Assembly (NCBI GenBank): GCA_030278955.1
Contig: JAOANR010000002.1
Coordinates: 4,949,982 to 5,013,981, forward strand
Direction of reading: 5' to 3'
Length of the DNA stretch: 64,000 bases
Source: Hygrophila difformis
Lineage: Eukaryota; Streptophyta; Magnoliopsida; Lamiales; Acanthaceae
Shown piece after piece: positions 55,487-64,000 of this stretch. The position numbers and the translations under genes are program-made. Each line of letters opens with the position of its first letter. The first letter of the stretch is position 1. The notes beneath the pieces are model-generated. The model searched no databases and was not told the DNA's origin. It saw nothing but the letters and a program-made list of their open reading frames with translations.

Positions 55487-56657
55487 ACATCGATCAACTT
55501 TGACTCAATGTCACATACTAACCTTAACTTCAAAATTACCGCATCTACAAAACTCTACGTGGGCTTGCCCAGAAACCAAACCAGCTTTTTAGATAGTTTA
55601 ATTCAATTTGAATTGTTTGGATCTGAGTCGAGTCAAAATCACGAATGGTTTTGATTTTGATTAACAACCTACATAGTAAATGTAATGAATAGTCTTCCTA
55701 TGCTTTATCCATAGGCCAAATTGAAAGGCATGTGATTTTTTCCCATAAAGTGGAGATTGGATTCGATAACTGATAGCATGATGGAATAGTACTTACTATT
55801 TTTTCAGGGGAAAAAGAAAAAGGAAAAAAAAAAGTAGAATAGTAAAATTTTGTTAGTACAATGGTGACTAACGAGGACAGAAGGCAAAGGTCACCTATTT
55901 ACTTTAATTTTTTTTTGCGTGTATCGGGTATCCTTAGGTCATATTAGATGTAAGACTAATCCCTCGAGGATCTGATGGGCATTAAAGAGTTGCCTCTTCC
56001 AAAATAGAATTTTGCATACACAAAAGCTGGAACCAATATCTACTTACTTTAATTGACAATGTAAAGTAGCCAAATTTTAAAAAGTATGATTCGTACTCTA
56101 GTTTTATTAATTTGGCAAACAACGTGGGTCACACTAATTGCCTTTATAATACGTAACACCATTTCCTCATGTCTACTTTTCTTGCCTTGCTGTCCTTTTT
56201 TTTCTTGGTATGTCGATCTCAATTAATTATTTTCCGCAACATATTATAATTACTCTATTGACTGGTTTTTTAAATCATTTTTTTTTTTTAATAATGCGTT
56301 TCAAATAATCTTGGAGATTCAAATCCCAATTATTAATTCACGGTTAGGTACATCGTTCTGTAATAAATTCTTTGGCAAATTGTCAGTTCGATTTTAGTGT
56401 TCATAATTGTATTTCGTTTTTTTTTTTATAGTACAATACAAGAATACAATCATATCAAGAAAAGGGGGAATAAAAACAAATAAAAGATGAGAACATATGC
56501 CCGATACAAGTGGACTTGTGATTGCAATTTTTATTCTTTAAAAAGAGAAAAAAGATGAAAACATTATTGTGGTCCGAATACATATATACAAAGCCAATCA
56601 AGATGTTGCTGGTTAGCCACACCATAAACCACATTGCAAAAAATAAATAAACATTAA
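55487..56657. other. Intergenic, no gene recognised
   Basis: AT-rich sequence right of the copia LTR. No protein-like frame, RNA gene or terminal repeat was found. Confidence 0.45.
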
Positions 56658-56659
56658 TA

Positions 56660-56919
56660 CTCCCTCCGTTTTTTTTTATTTACTACGGACCCACGCAGCA
56701 CGCAGTCCAATGTACATTTTAAATCAGTAATAACTCAAGTTCGGTACAAGTAAAAATTCTAAAAGTTCGATATTTAAAAACTACAAGACGAGACGAATCT
56801 AACGAGATCTCAATTGACTATATTTTAACTTGAATAACTATGATAAAACTTCAAGTCAAAGTGATTGTGTGAATAGTGCCAAATTCTCCAACGTAGCTAT
56901 CATTTAAAAACGGAGGGAG
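56660..56919. mobile_element. Stowaway-like MITE (260 bp)
   Basis: CTCCCTCCGTTTTT at the left and AAAAACGGAGGGAG at the right form inverted ends, bounded by TA at 56658-56659 and 56920-56921. The body (TTTACTACGGACCCACGCAG and similar) is shared with the element at 59851-60103. Confidence 0.88.
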
Positions 56920-57107
56920 TATAAAGTTGTAATAACCAAATTATGAAGTGTGACATGATTAGGTGGATATTTTAGAATTAAAATAACGTGGCTTAATATT
57001 ACCAGTAAAGTTAATGTAGTACTAATATTGGTGAGAGTCACTATTCCACTAGCACTCACCTGCTTTTTACAAACATACATGGAATTCAAGTCAGATTCGA
57101 ATACTAC

Positions 57108-57833
57108 TAGGGGTGGGCAAAATATTCGAACCGATTCGTTGAACCGCTGAATCGAACCAAAATCGAACCGAATTTCCGGTTAACCGAGGACCCCGGAGCA
57201 AATACAAATATCATATTTCAGTATTCGTCCGGTTCAAATACAAATACAAATACTTTAATTTTATTCGTCCGAAAATATTTATTTTATTTCAAAAGTTATA
57301 TATATTGTAAATATTATAGACATTTGATGGTGTAAAATTATATAGATAATATATATCATTATTTATTTAAGTATATAATAACAAAAATATAAAAAACTAA
57401 AGAGCTAATTATCAAAATATATCATCATAATTAATAAGTCTATATTGATTTTTGTCTTTCAGAATACCCTATTATTAAAATATACCTCTACACTAAAATT
57501 TGTTACATATACTAACATATTTTGATTACATTGAAAAGAACCATTTGATTCCATAGTTATATATATATATATATATATTTTTCTGAGTGTAATAACATCG
57601 TCCGACCCTCTTAAAATATATAATCAAGTTTTCATTTCTTAAATCTTTGAGTTTCGTAGATTTTTAAATATTCGAACCGAATCGTTTAACCGCTAAATCT
57701 AATCGAAACCGAACCCCCGGTTAACCGAGGACTCCGGTTACAAATACAAATACTGAAATGAAGTATTTGCCCGGTTCAAATACAAATACAAATACCTGAA
57801 AAATTCAGGTTAACCGAACCGTGCCCACCCCTA
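57108..57833. mobile_element. hAT-like non-autonomous element (726 bp)
   Basis: Terminal inverted repeats TAGGGGTGGGCA and TGCCCACCCCTA with a perfect 8-bp target duplication AATACTAC (57100-57107 and 57834-57841). Subterminal CGAACCGATTCG, GGTTAACCGAGGAC and CAAATACAAATAC repeats occur at both ends in inverted order. The centre is AT-rich with an (AT)n run near 57560. No coding capacity. Confidence 0.92.
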
Positions 57834-57970
57834 AATACTACTACTACTCAAAATTATTTTTAAATAATATAAATTCAATAGTTATTTTTCACTAATAATT
57901 TTGTTTTTAAAAAAATGAAGTGCCTTTGGCTTATCCACCTGGAGTTTTAGATAGCGTTGGGTGTTGCTTA

Positions 57971-58320
57971 GAGCATTCACAACATTTGGGTAGCAATGCA
58001 AATGCTACCTCTACTTCACTATTGTAAGTATAAAAAATAAAATAGCAGATTTTGTTGGAGCTGTACTGTCACTGTCTCTGCAGATTGCAGATTTTAATTT
58101 TTTTTTATTGAAAATTTTTTTGATTATAAAAAATAAATAAAAATTTTAAATTATATGTATTGAAAAATAAATAATTAAGTCATGATGAAATGTGGGTCCA
58201 TGCATAGTAGAAATTGGGTGGTGGTGTTGTGAAAAAATTTACTGACAGATAGTAAAGTAGATAAATGTTGATGTAACGCATATATGAAAAAAAAATGGAG
58301 TAGTATTATTGCGGATGCCC
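57971..58320. mobile_element. PIF/Harbinger-like MITE (350 bp)
   Basis: Bounded by TTA at 57968-57970 and 58321-58323. The ends GAGCATTCACAAC and ATTGCGGATGCCC are imperfect inverted repeats. The 3-bp TTA target and GGGCATCCGCAAT end fit Tourist/PIF-type MITEs. Confidence 0.7.
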
Positions 58321-58332
58321 TTACAAGTCTAA

Positions 58333-58795
58333 GGGCCCGTTTGGATTGACTTTTGAGAAAAACAGAAGCCAAAAACAGAAGCAGAAGTGAAAGCCTGAAG
58401 CAGAAGCAGGTAGCTTTTGTGTTTGGATAGAATGTTTGAAAAACAGTTTTTTTACAAAAGTGTGTTTGGATGTGTAAAAGTGAAAAGTACTTTTGAAATG
58501 TATAAATTACCAAAAAGGACATGCTACTTATTATGATAATAAGATATATATTTGTAATGTAATTTATTTTAATTAATGAGATATTTAAGTCTTTGCACAT
58601 TTTACGAAGTGCTTTTGGCTTCTACTTTTCGGAGAAGCACCCCTGGGCCGCTTCTCCCAGAAGCACTTTTGCAGCTTTTCGAGGTGCTTCTGCTTTTTTA
58701 AAAAAGTCAAACCAAACGTTTCTTTTTCTCCAAAAGTGCTTTTGGCAGAAGCAAAAACCAAAAGCACCTTGGTAGAAGCCAATCCAAACACCTTC
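58333..58795. mobile_element. PIF/Harbinger-like MITE, copy 1 (463 bp)
   Basis: Flanked by TAA at 58330-58332 and 58796-58798. The ends GGGCCCGTTTGGATTG and CAATCCAAACACCTTC are imperfect inverted repeats. The inside is rich in AGAAGCAGAAGC and its complement GCTTCTGCTT, so the element is largely self-complementary. No gene is encoded; open frames within it are by-products of the repeats. Confidence 0.8.
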
Positions 58796-58943
58796 TAAAA
58801 ACGTGTCACACTCACACCATGGAATCAAAATACTAAGAGGATGTTTGGGAGTCAACAATTTATTAACAGATAGCAGATTTAGAGAGAAAACTGTAAGACA
58901 ATAAGCTGTCTATATGCTTGTGAATATGTTGTATTATGAAGTA

Positions 58944-59406
58944 AGGGCCCGTTTGGATTGGCTTTTGAAAAAAGCAGAAGCCAAAAGCAGAAGCAGAAGT
59001 GAAAGCCAAAAGCAGAAGCAGGTAACTTTTGTGTTTGGATGGAATGTTTGAAAATCAGCTTTTTTTCAAAAGTGTGTTTGGATGTGTAAAAGTAAAAAGT
59101 GCTTTTTAAATATGTAAATTACCAAAAAGGACATGCTAATTAATATGATAATAGGATATATTTATAGTGTAATTTATATTAAGTAATGAGGGTATTTAAG
59201 TCTTTGCACAATTTACGAAGTGCTTTTGGCTTCTACGTTTTGGAGAAGCACCCCTGGACTGCTTCTCCCAAAAACACTTTTGCAGCTTTTCGAGGTGCTT
59301 CTGCTTTTTTTGAAAAGCCAAACCAAACGTTTATTTTCCACCAAAAGTGCTTTTAGCAGAAGCAAAAGCCAAAAGCACCTTACCAAAAGCCATTCCAAAC
59401 ACCCTC
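58944..59406. mobile_element. PIF/Harbinger-like MITE, copy 2 (463 bp)
   Basis: Same family as the copy at 58333-58795 and by my end points exactly the same length. Flanked by TAA at 58941-58943 and 59407-59409. It lies 148 bp from copy 1 in the same orientation, with its own target duplication, so it is an independent insertion. Confidence 0.8.
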
Positions 59407-59588
59407 TAAAACTTAAATAAAATTGTGGTGAGTCGGACCGTGGAAGCATGATGCCAAATCTCGAATACACGTGTACCGACAGGATTTGTTTGGCTGAAAC
59501 GATGTGGTTTTGGTTGCTAGAAACTAGAAAGGACAATCCGTACGTCACTCTCTGATTCAAGAGTTTCAATTTCTCTCAGAATATAATA

Positions 59589-59848
59589 CTCCCTCCGTCC
59601 CACCACACTTGTCCTGTTTGACTTTTTTACACTGTTCATTGTTCAGCTTTGACTTGACTTTATTTCAAGTATATATTTAGAGAAAAATAGTCAAGTTGGG
59701 TCTTGTTAGAATCGTATGATCATGTAGTTTTATAATATATATTTTGCATAATTTTTCATTGAACATGTTTTGAGATATTAAAAGTTGAAAAAGTGCATTG
59801 AATTGTGTGCAAAAGTGAAACAAGACAAGTTAAATGGGACGGAGGGAG
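59589..59848. mobile_element. Stowaway-like MITE (260 bp)
   Basis: Ends CTCCCTCCGTCCCACC and GGGACGGAGGGAG bounded by TA (59587-59588, 59849-59850). Body contains ACTTGTCCTGTTTGACTTTT and its complement-like AAGTGAAACAAGACAAGT, so it is close to a full-length hairpin. Confidence 0.88.
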
Positions 59849-59850
59849 TA

Positions 59851-60103
59851 CGTTTTTATTTGTTTGCTACGGACCCACATTGCACGCAGTCCAATGCACA
59901 TTTTAAACAGTTAATAATTCAAGTTCGGCACGAGTAAAAATTCTATAAGTTCCATATTTAAAAACTACATGACGAAACGAATCTAACAAGATTACACTTG
60001 ACTATATTTTAACTTGTATAACTATGAGAAAAATTAAAATCAAAGTAGTTCAATGAATAGTAGCAAAACTTTCAATGTAGCTAACAATAAAAAACGGAGG
60101 AAG
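59851..60103. mobile_element. Stowaway-like MITE lacking its outer left terminus
   Basis: Begins CGTTTTTATTTGTTTGCTAC directly at the TA after the preceding MITE and ends AAAAACGGAGGAAG. The body matches the MITE at 56660-56919, but the leading CTCCCTC is missing or supplied by the neighbour's end. Confidence 0.75.
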
Positions 60104-60279
60104 TAGTATAGTAAATTCAATTAGAAAAATTCTTACTTTGAAATGTCGCACTTGCAAGTTGCAATAATGCTCGTATTTGAATAGAAATTTGGTTTAATAA
60201 ACACTTCAGGGTTACGTGGCGTGTGTTATAACGATGTCTTTATGTTTAATAAATACGATTACTACAATATTAAACACTA

Positions 60280-60550
60280 TGGCAGTGTTTGGCAAATAAA
60301 ATAAATGAAATTAGCTTATTCTAGTTAATTTAAAATAAATTAGCTTATTTAAAAAGATAAAATAACTTAAAATAGTGTTTAATTAACTCTTTTTGAAACC
60401 GCTGCAAATAGCAGAATTTTGAAATTAGCTTATTACAGTCAAACAAAATTTGGCTCAAAACTGCTAAACAACTAGTTTTAACTAATTTATTACTCAATTT
60501 ATTCACATAATCAGTTAACAACTAACACTTAATTCCCAAATAGGCCCTAA
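60280..60550. mobile_element. Possible MITE (about 270 bp)
   Basis: The left end GGCAGTGTTTGGCAAATAA and the right end TTCCCAAATAGGCCC are imperfect inverted repeats. The interior has paired TTAGCTTATT/AACTAATTTATT-like blocks. No clear target duplication. Superfamily not assigned. Confidence 0.5.
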
Positions 60551-61180
60551 TAACTTTCGGGATGGAGGCTTGACCGAGTGGTTAGGTTTTTTTAACTCTA
60601 CAAAACTTGAGTTTTTAATTTCTCATCATATTGACAAATTTTATTTTTGATCCCATAATTTATTATTATTAAAATATTGAATCTCATATTTTTAAAATTT
60701 CTATATTTGTCCCATAAAATATCTTCTTCTTTTTTAATCTTTTCATTCAAGGTCATTCGTCAAATTTTGTAATAATGATTCTTTCACTTAAATCCTTTCT
60801 AAATACTCCAACTCCAGAAGCATACAAGATGAGAAATACTTATAATTGGAAGGGGAATGAAACAAAGTTTAATACCAAAACTTACGGAATGGTTATGGTA
60901 CTACCAATGTGAATGGTAGTACATCAAGACAAATCATCTCAACCATACAAAAATATCCAATGGCTATAAAATAAAAAGGGTAGAGTTGTCAAACAAAAAT
61001 AATCATATCTTTAGTAATAAAATCATTCACAAAATCAATTTAGTTATTTCTATCCTTAAATAAAGATCATATAAAAAATTTACATAAGTTAGCTCTCTTT
61101 TAACACAATTCATTGCATAATAATAGAGAAATTATCTTTATTTATCTATTTCACTCGTCAGTCTTTCATTCCTCACATTT
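60551..61180. other. Intergenic, no gene recognised
   Basis: AT-rich. GGCTTGACCGAGTGGTTAGG near 60566 looks like the A box of a tRNA-derived sequence, but no B box or tRNA fold follows, so it may be the head of a decayed SINE. Confidence 0.35.
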
Positions 61181-62490
61181 TCTATTTGGCTATTTTGAAT
61201 TTCTAAAATATAATAGGATATTTAGATTCATTGAATCGAGTAAATAGATTTTCATATAAAGAACGTCCAAATCCGAGCTCATTTGAGAAAGTTACAGCCA
61301 TTTGAAGTTTGTCATATAAATTTTGTTGTATAGACTACGTCGCTGAAATGCATATGCTATGTCGCTGAATTGTAAAATCTCTGTTGCTGAATTGTAAAGG
61401 CTCCGTCGCTGAATTACACAGCCACCGTCGCTGAAATATAAAAGTTGTGTTTCTGAAAATTGTATTGAACTTCAAATGGCTCTAACTTTCTCAAACGAAC
61501 TTGGATTTTGACGTTCTTTATATGAAAATCTACCTACTCGATGCAAGGAATCTAAATTTCTCATCAAATTTTAGAAATTCCAAATAGATAAATACCAAAT
61601 TTTCAAAAGAAAAGATATCTTATGTTCATTATTTTGAAAATATGATATTTACATGTTTAGACTTTCTAAAATTGGATATGATATTTAAATTCCTTGCATT
61701 GAGTAGATAGATTTTCATATAAAGAGCGTCCAAATCTGAGATCATTTGAGAAAGTTAGAGTCATTTGAAGTTTGTCGCATAAACTTTGTTATATAGGCTA
61801 CGTCGCTGAAATGCATAAGCTGCGTCGCTAAATTATAAAGCCTCCATCGCTGAATTATAAAGCCTCCGTCGCTGAATTACATAGCCACCGTCGCTGAAAT
61901 GTGAAGGTCATGTTTCTAAACATCGTAATAAACTTCAAATGGCTCTAACTTTCTCAAATGAACTCGGATTTTGACATTCTTTATATGAAAATCTACCTAC
62001 TCGATGCAAGGAATCTATATTTCCTATTAAAATTTTGAAATTATAAATAGATAAATACCAGATTTTCAAATGAAAGGGTATCTTATTCTGGTTATTTTGA
62101 AAATATGATATTTATCTGTTTAGGCTTTATAAAATCTGATAGTATATTTAAATTTCTTGCATTGAGTAGATAGATTTTCATATAAAGAACGTCCAAATCC
62201 AAGCTCATTTGAAAAAGTTAGAGCCATTTGAAGTTTGTCACAAAAACTATGTTGTATAGGCTATGTCGCTGAAACGCATACTCTGTGTCGCTGAATTGTA
62301 AAACTCCCATCGCTGAATTGCAAAACCACTGTCGCTGAAATGTGAAGGCTACGTTTCTGAATATCGCAGTGAACTTCAAATAACTCTAACTTTCTCAAAC
62401 GAACTCGGATTTTGACATTCTTTATATGAAAATCTACGTACTCGATACAAGCAATCTAAATAACCTATCAAATTTTAGAAATTCCGAAAA
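61181..62490. repeat. Three-unit tandem array of long stem-loops, period 463 bp, with GTCGCTGAA loop repeats
   Basis: The marker TTCATATAAAGA(A/G)CGTCC starts at 61251, 61714 and 62177, exactly 463 bp apart each time. Each unit is an imperfect inverted repeat. The left arm (for unit 1 about 61181-61308) contains AGATTTTCATATAAAGAACG and GAGAAAGTTACAGCCATTTG. The right arm (about 61468-61590) contains their complements CAAATGGCTCTAACTTTCTC and CGTTCTTTATATGAAAATCT. Arms are about 110-125 bp. The loop of about 155 bp carries five or six copies of a 20-24-bp unit, core CGTCGCTGAAT. Units 2 and 3 repeat this plan with 10-15% differences. No protein frame spans it. It could be a small-RNA-producing hairpin locus, a satellite seed, or an unusual foldback transposon amplified in tandem. 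Confidence 0.85.
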
Positions 62491-63596
62491 GAAAAACTAA
62501 GATTATGAGGAGAGAGATGTACGAGCATTAGAATTGAGAAAAGTGAATAGAGATCGTTTGGATCTTTTTGAAATTACAATAGTACCATTTGTAATAATCT
62601 TAGCCATTGATTTTAATATTTCATCAATGGCTTGGATGTGCCACAGTACATCAAGAGACATAGGTCTCTGCACCCTAACCAAAGCCCCAAAACTTACTCT
62701 GGAACCAGATTAATGCGTTTAACCGGTCAAACACTGATGATTGATTATAAATTAGAATCTATATATATATTAAAGTATTAGTGAACAACCTATCCTAAAT
62801 TTAATGTGGTGTCTCCATTTCCAATTTCTAATTTTTATAGATTTTTGCATTTTTAATTTATTAATTTTAATTTTCGCATTTATTTATTTATTCATTAAAG
62901 ATTTTCAGTTTTTAAAATATATGGAATTTTCAATTTATATGGAATTCTCACAATCTTCACTTTGAAATATATTTGAAAGATTTGAAATTTAAAATTTGAA
63001 ACTTTTATTTTATCTATTTATTTTGCATTTTTAAATTTACTAATGTTAGATTTTTGCGTTTATTTATGTATTTATTCATTAGAGATTATTCACTTTTAAA
63101 AAGATTTGAAAGATAAAATTTGAAGTTTTGTATATTTTATTTTATCTATTTTATATTTTATTATTGAGCATTTTATTTGTTTTAGATTTATTGCTATTTA
63201 TTTATAGATTTTGAGTTTTTACACCATAGGATTATTATGACATTGTAGAACATAAAATTTGGTAGACAAGCAACTGCAAACAATTTTATTAATTCACAAT
63301 CAAAGTGTCTACAATTTACAAGAATATAAGAAATTTAAGAATATCAAACGATATGTGGTTCGACTTCTAGAACTCCTTTGATTCCTCCAACTTGAATACT
63401 TGGAAGTGTATTTGATACTTCCTCTATGGCTCCTTGGAATTTCTGCAGCGCTTCGTTGCTGTAGTATCTCAAGTGTATGAGTCTTGAGAATGACTTGTGT
63501 CTTATGTTTGACAGTGTGCCTCTATCTATAGAGGAAAACCCTAGGGATTGTGGGTGATGGGCCAGACGATGGGCTGGTCCGATCCACGTTTCTATC
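62491..63596. other. AT-rich intergenic; right half may be retroelement leader
   Basis: From 62780 to 63230 the sequence is very AT-rich with repeated TTTATTTATTTATTCATTA-type blocks. A minus-strand open frame at 63344-63610 does not match a protein I know; the TATAGATAGAGG box inside it (minus strand, near 63525) suggests a promoter/leader region instead. Confidence 0.35.
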
Positions 63597-63800
63597 GGGT
63601 CATTGAGCATGTGGGCCTTTCATCTAGGTTTTTTCACATTGATTGATTTCCATGGACTAACTGCTTCAAGTGTCCATTGGATCATGGAGCATGTGTGTCT
63701 TTCATCTGGACTTGTTATGGACCGCTTTTTATAGGTCGGCTCGTTCCAAGCGTCCATTGGATCATAGGGCATGTGGGTCTTTCATTTAGACTTGTCCACA
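63597..63800. repeat. Three imperfect 80-bp tandem repeats
   Basis: The blocks GGGTCATTGAGCATGTGGGC, TGGATCATGGAGCATGTGTG and TGGATCATAGGGCATGTGGG begin near 63597, 63679 and 63759. Each is followed by CTTTCAT(C/T)TAG or CTTTCATCTGG and a TTG(T/A)-rich tail. They belong to the LTR-like sequence at the window edge. Confidence 0.75.
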
Positions 63801-64000
63801 TTGGCCTGACATAAATCCATTTGACTTGATGGATCCAAATAGCCTCATAAATATATTAATTATTTTAAGCATTTAATTTATTTAAAATGCCTAAAAATTA
63901 TTAAATTAATATTTGAGATAACACGTGTCGCATTTTCATTGACGAATAAAATTTACGTGTTTACAGATGCCCCTCGAGACTTGTTTAGGGCGAAACAAAA
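63801..64000. mobile_element. Possible LTR end at window edge
   Basis: AACACGTGTCGCATTTTCATTG and TTTACGTGTTTACAGATGCC, followed by CCTCGAGACTTG, resemble conserved blocks I associate with gypsy-type LTRs in dicots. The element continues beyond the window, so this is only a suggestion. Confidence 0.3.

Noticed and set aside
58585..58858. Phe/Lys/Gln-rich small frames in both 463-bp MITEs
   Set aside because: They result from AGAAGC-type repeats of the MITE and appear on both strands.
60551..60600. tRNA gene suggested by GACCGAGTGGTTAGG
   Set aside because: Only an A-box-like segment is present; no anticodon arm or B box follows. At most a decayed SINE head.
61320..61460. CRISPR-like array from the GTCGCTGAA repeats
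   Set aside because: This is a plant genome; the repeats are 20-24 bp, degenerate, and lie in the loop of a hairpin without unique spacers of fixed length.
63344..63610. 88-residue minus-strand frame as a gene
   Set aside because: Contains a TATA-like box and leader-like sequence and matches no family I recognise; better read as LTR or promoter region.

Overview
The window is nuclear DNA of a flowering plant, most likely a eudicot. The genes have plant-type introns, one enzyme carries a plastid transit peptide, and the rest is dominated by Ty3/gypsy and Ty1/copia LTR retrotransposons, CACTA DNA transposons and MITEs. The species cannot be read from the sequence; an asterid is only a guess.

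From 1 to about 15 kb lies a gene-rich island. It holds an intronless plastid homoserine kinase gene (575-1708, +), two decayed gene fragments (a gamma-secretase APH1-like pseudogene at 2579-2951 and a fragment of a glycine-rich transmembrane protein gene at 5711-6875), a short TRIM retroelement (4700-5066), a three-exon gene for ribosomal protein eS30 (8067-9209, -), two Stowaway-like MITEs, and a ten-exon gene for the type B histone acetyltransferase HAT1 (10418-14738, -). The eS30 and HAT1 promoters both carry clustered TGGGCC/T site II-type motifs.

From about 16 to 55.5 kb lies a nest of retrotransposons. A chromovirus-type gypsy element (17187-25938) with 2.6-kb LTRs and target duplication ATAGC sits inside an array of ACGACGC palindromes. 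Next is an Athila-like gypsy element: gag-pol at 27325-32568, two related accessory ORFs at about 34.5-36.2 and 37.3-38.8 kb, and a 3' LTR. That LTR is split by a minus-strand gypsy element (40887-49759, target duplication TCACG) whose LTRs are nearly identical but whose interior is wrecked. The Athila-like LTR ends near 51.0 kb against a 5'-truncated copia element, whose 3' LTR holds a non-autonomous CACTA element (54128-55372, target duplication GAT).

From 55.5 to 64 kb I recognise no gene. This part holds a dense series of MITEs (Stowaway-like, hAT-like, PIF/Harbinger-like), a striking three-unit, 463-bp-period array of long stem-loops whose loops carry short GTCGCTGAA repeats (61181-62490), and an LTR-like sequence with 80-bp repeats at the right edge.

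All retroelement proteins are broken by stops, frameshifts or deletions. Only HSK, eS30 and HAT1 look like working host genes. The most unusual structures are the hairpin array at 61-62.5 kb, the palindrome arrays (ACGACGC type and GCGCC type) that precede TATA-like boxes in the gypsy elements, and elements whose structure implies movement by borrowed proteins.
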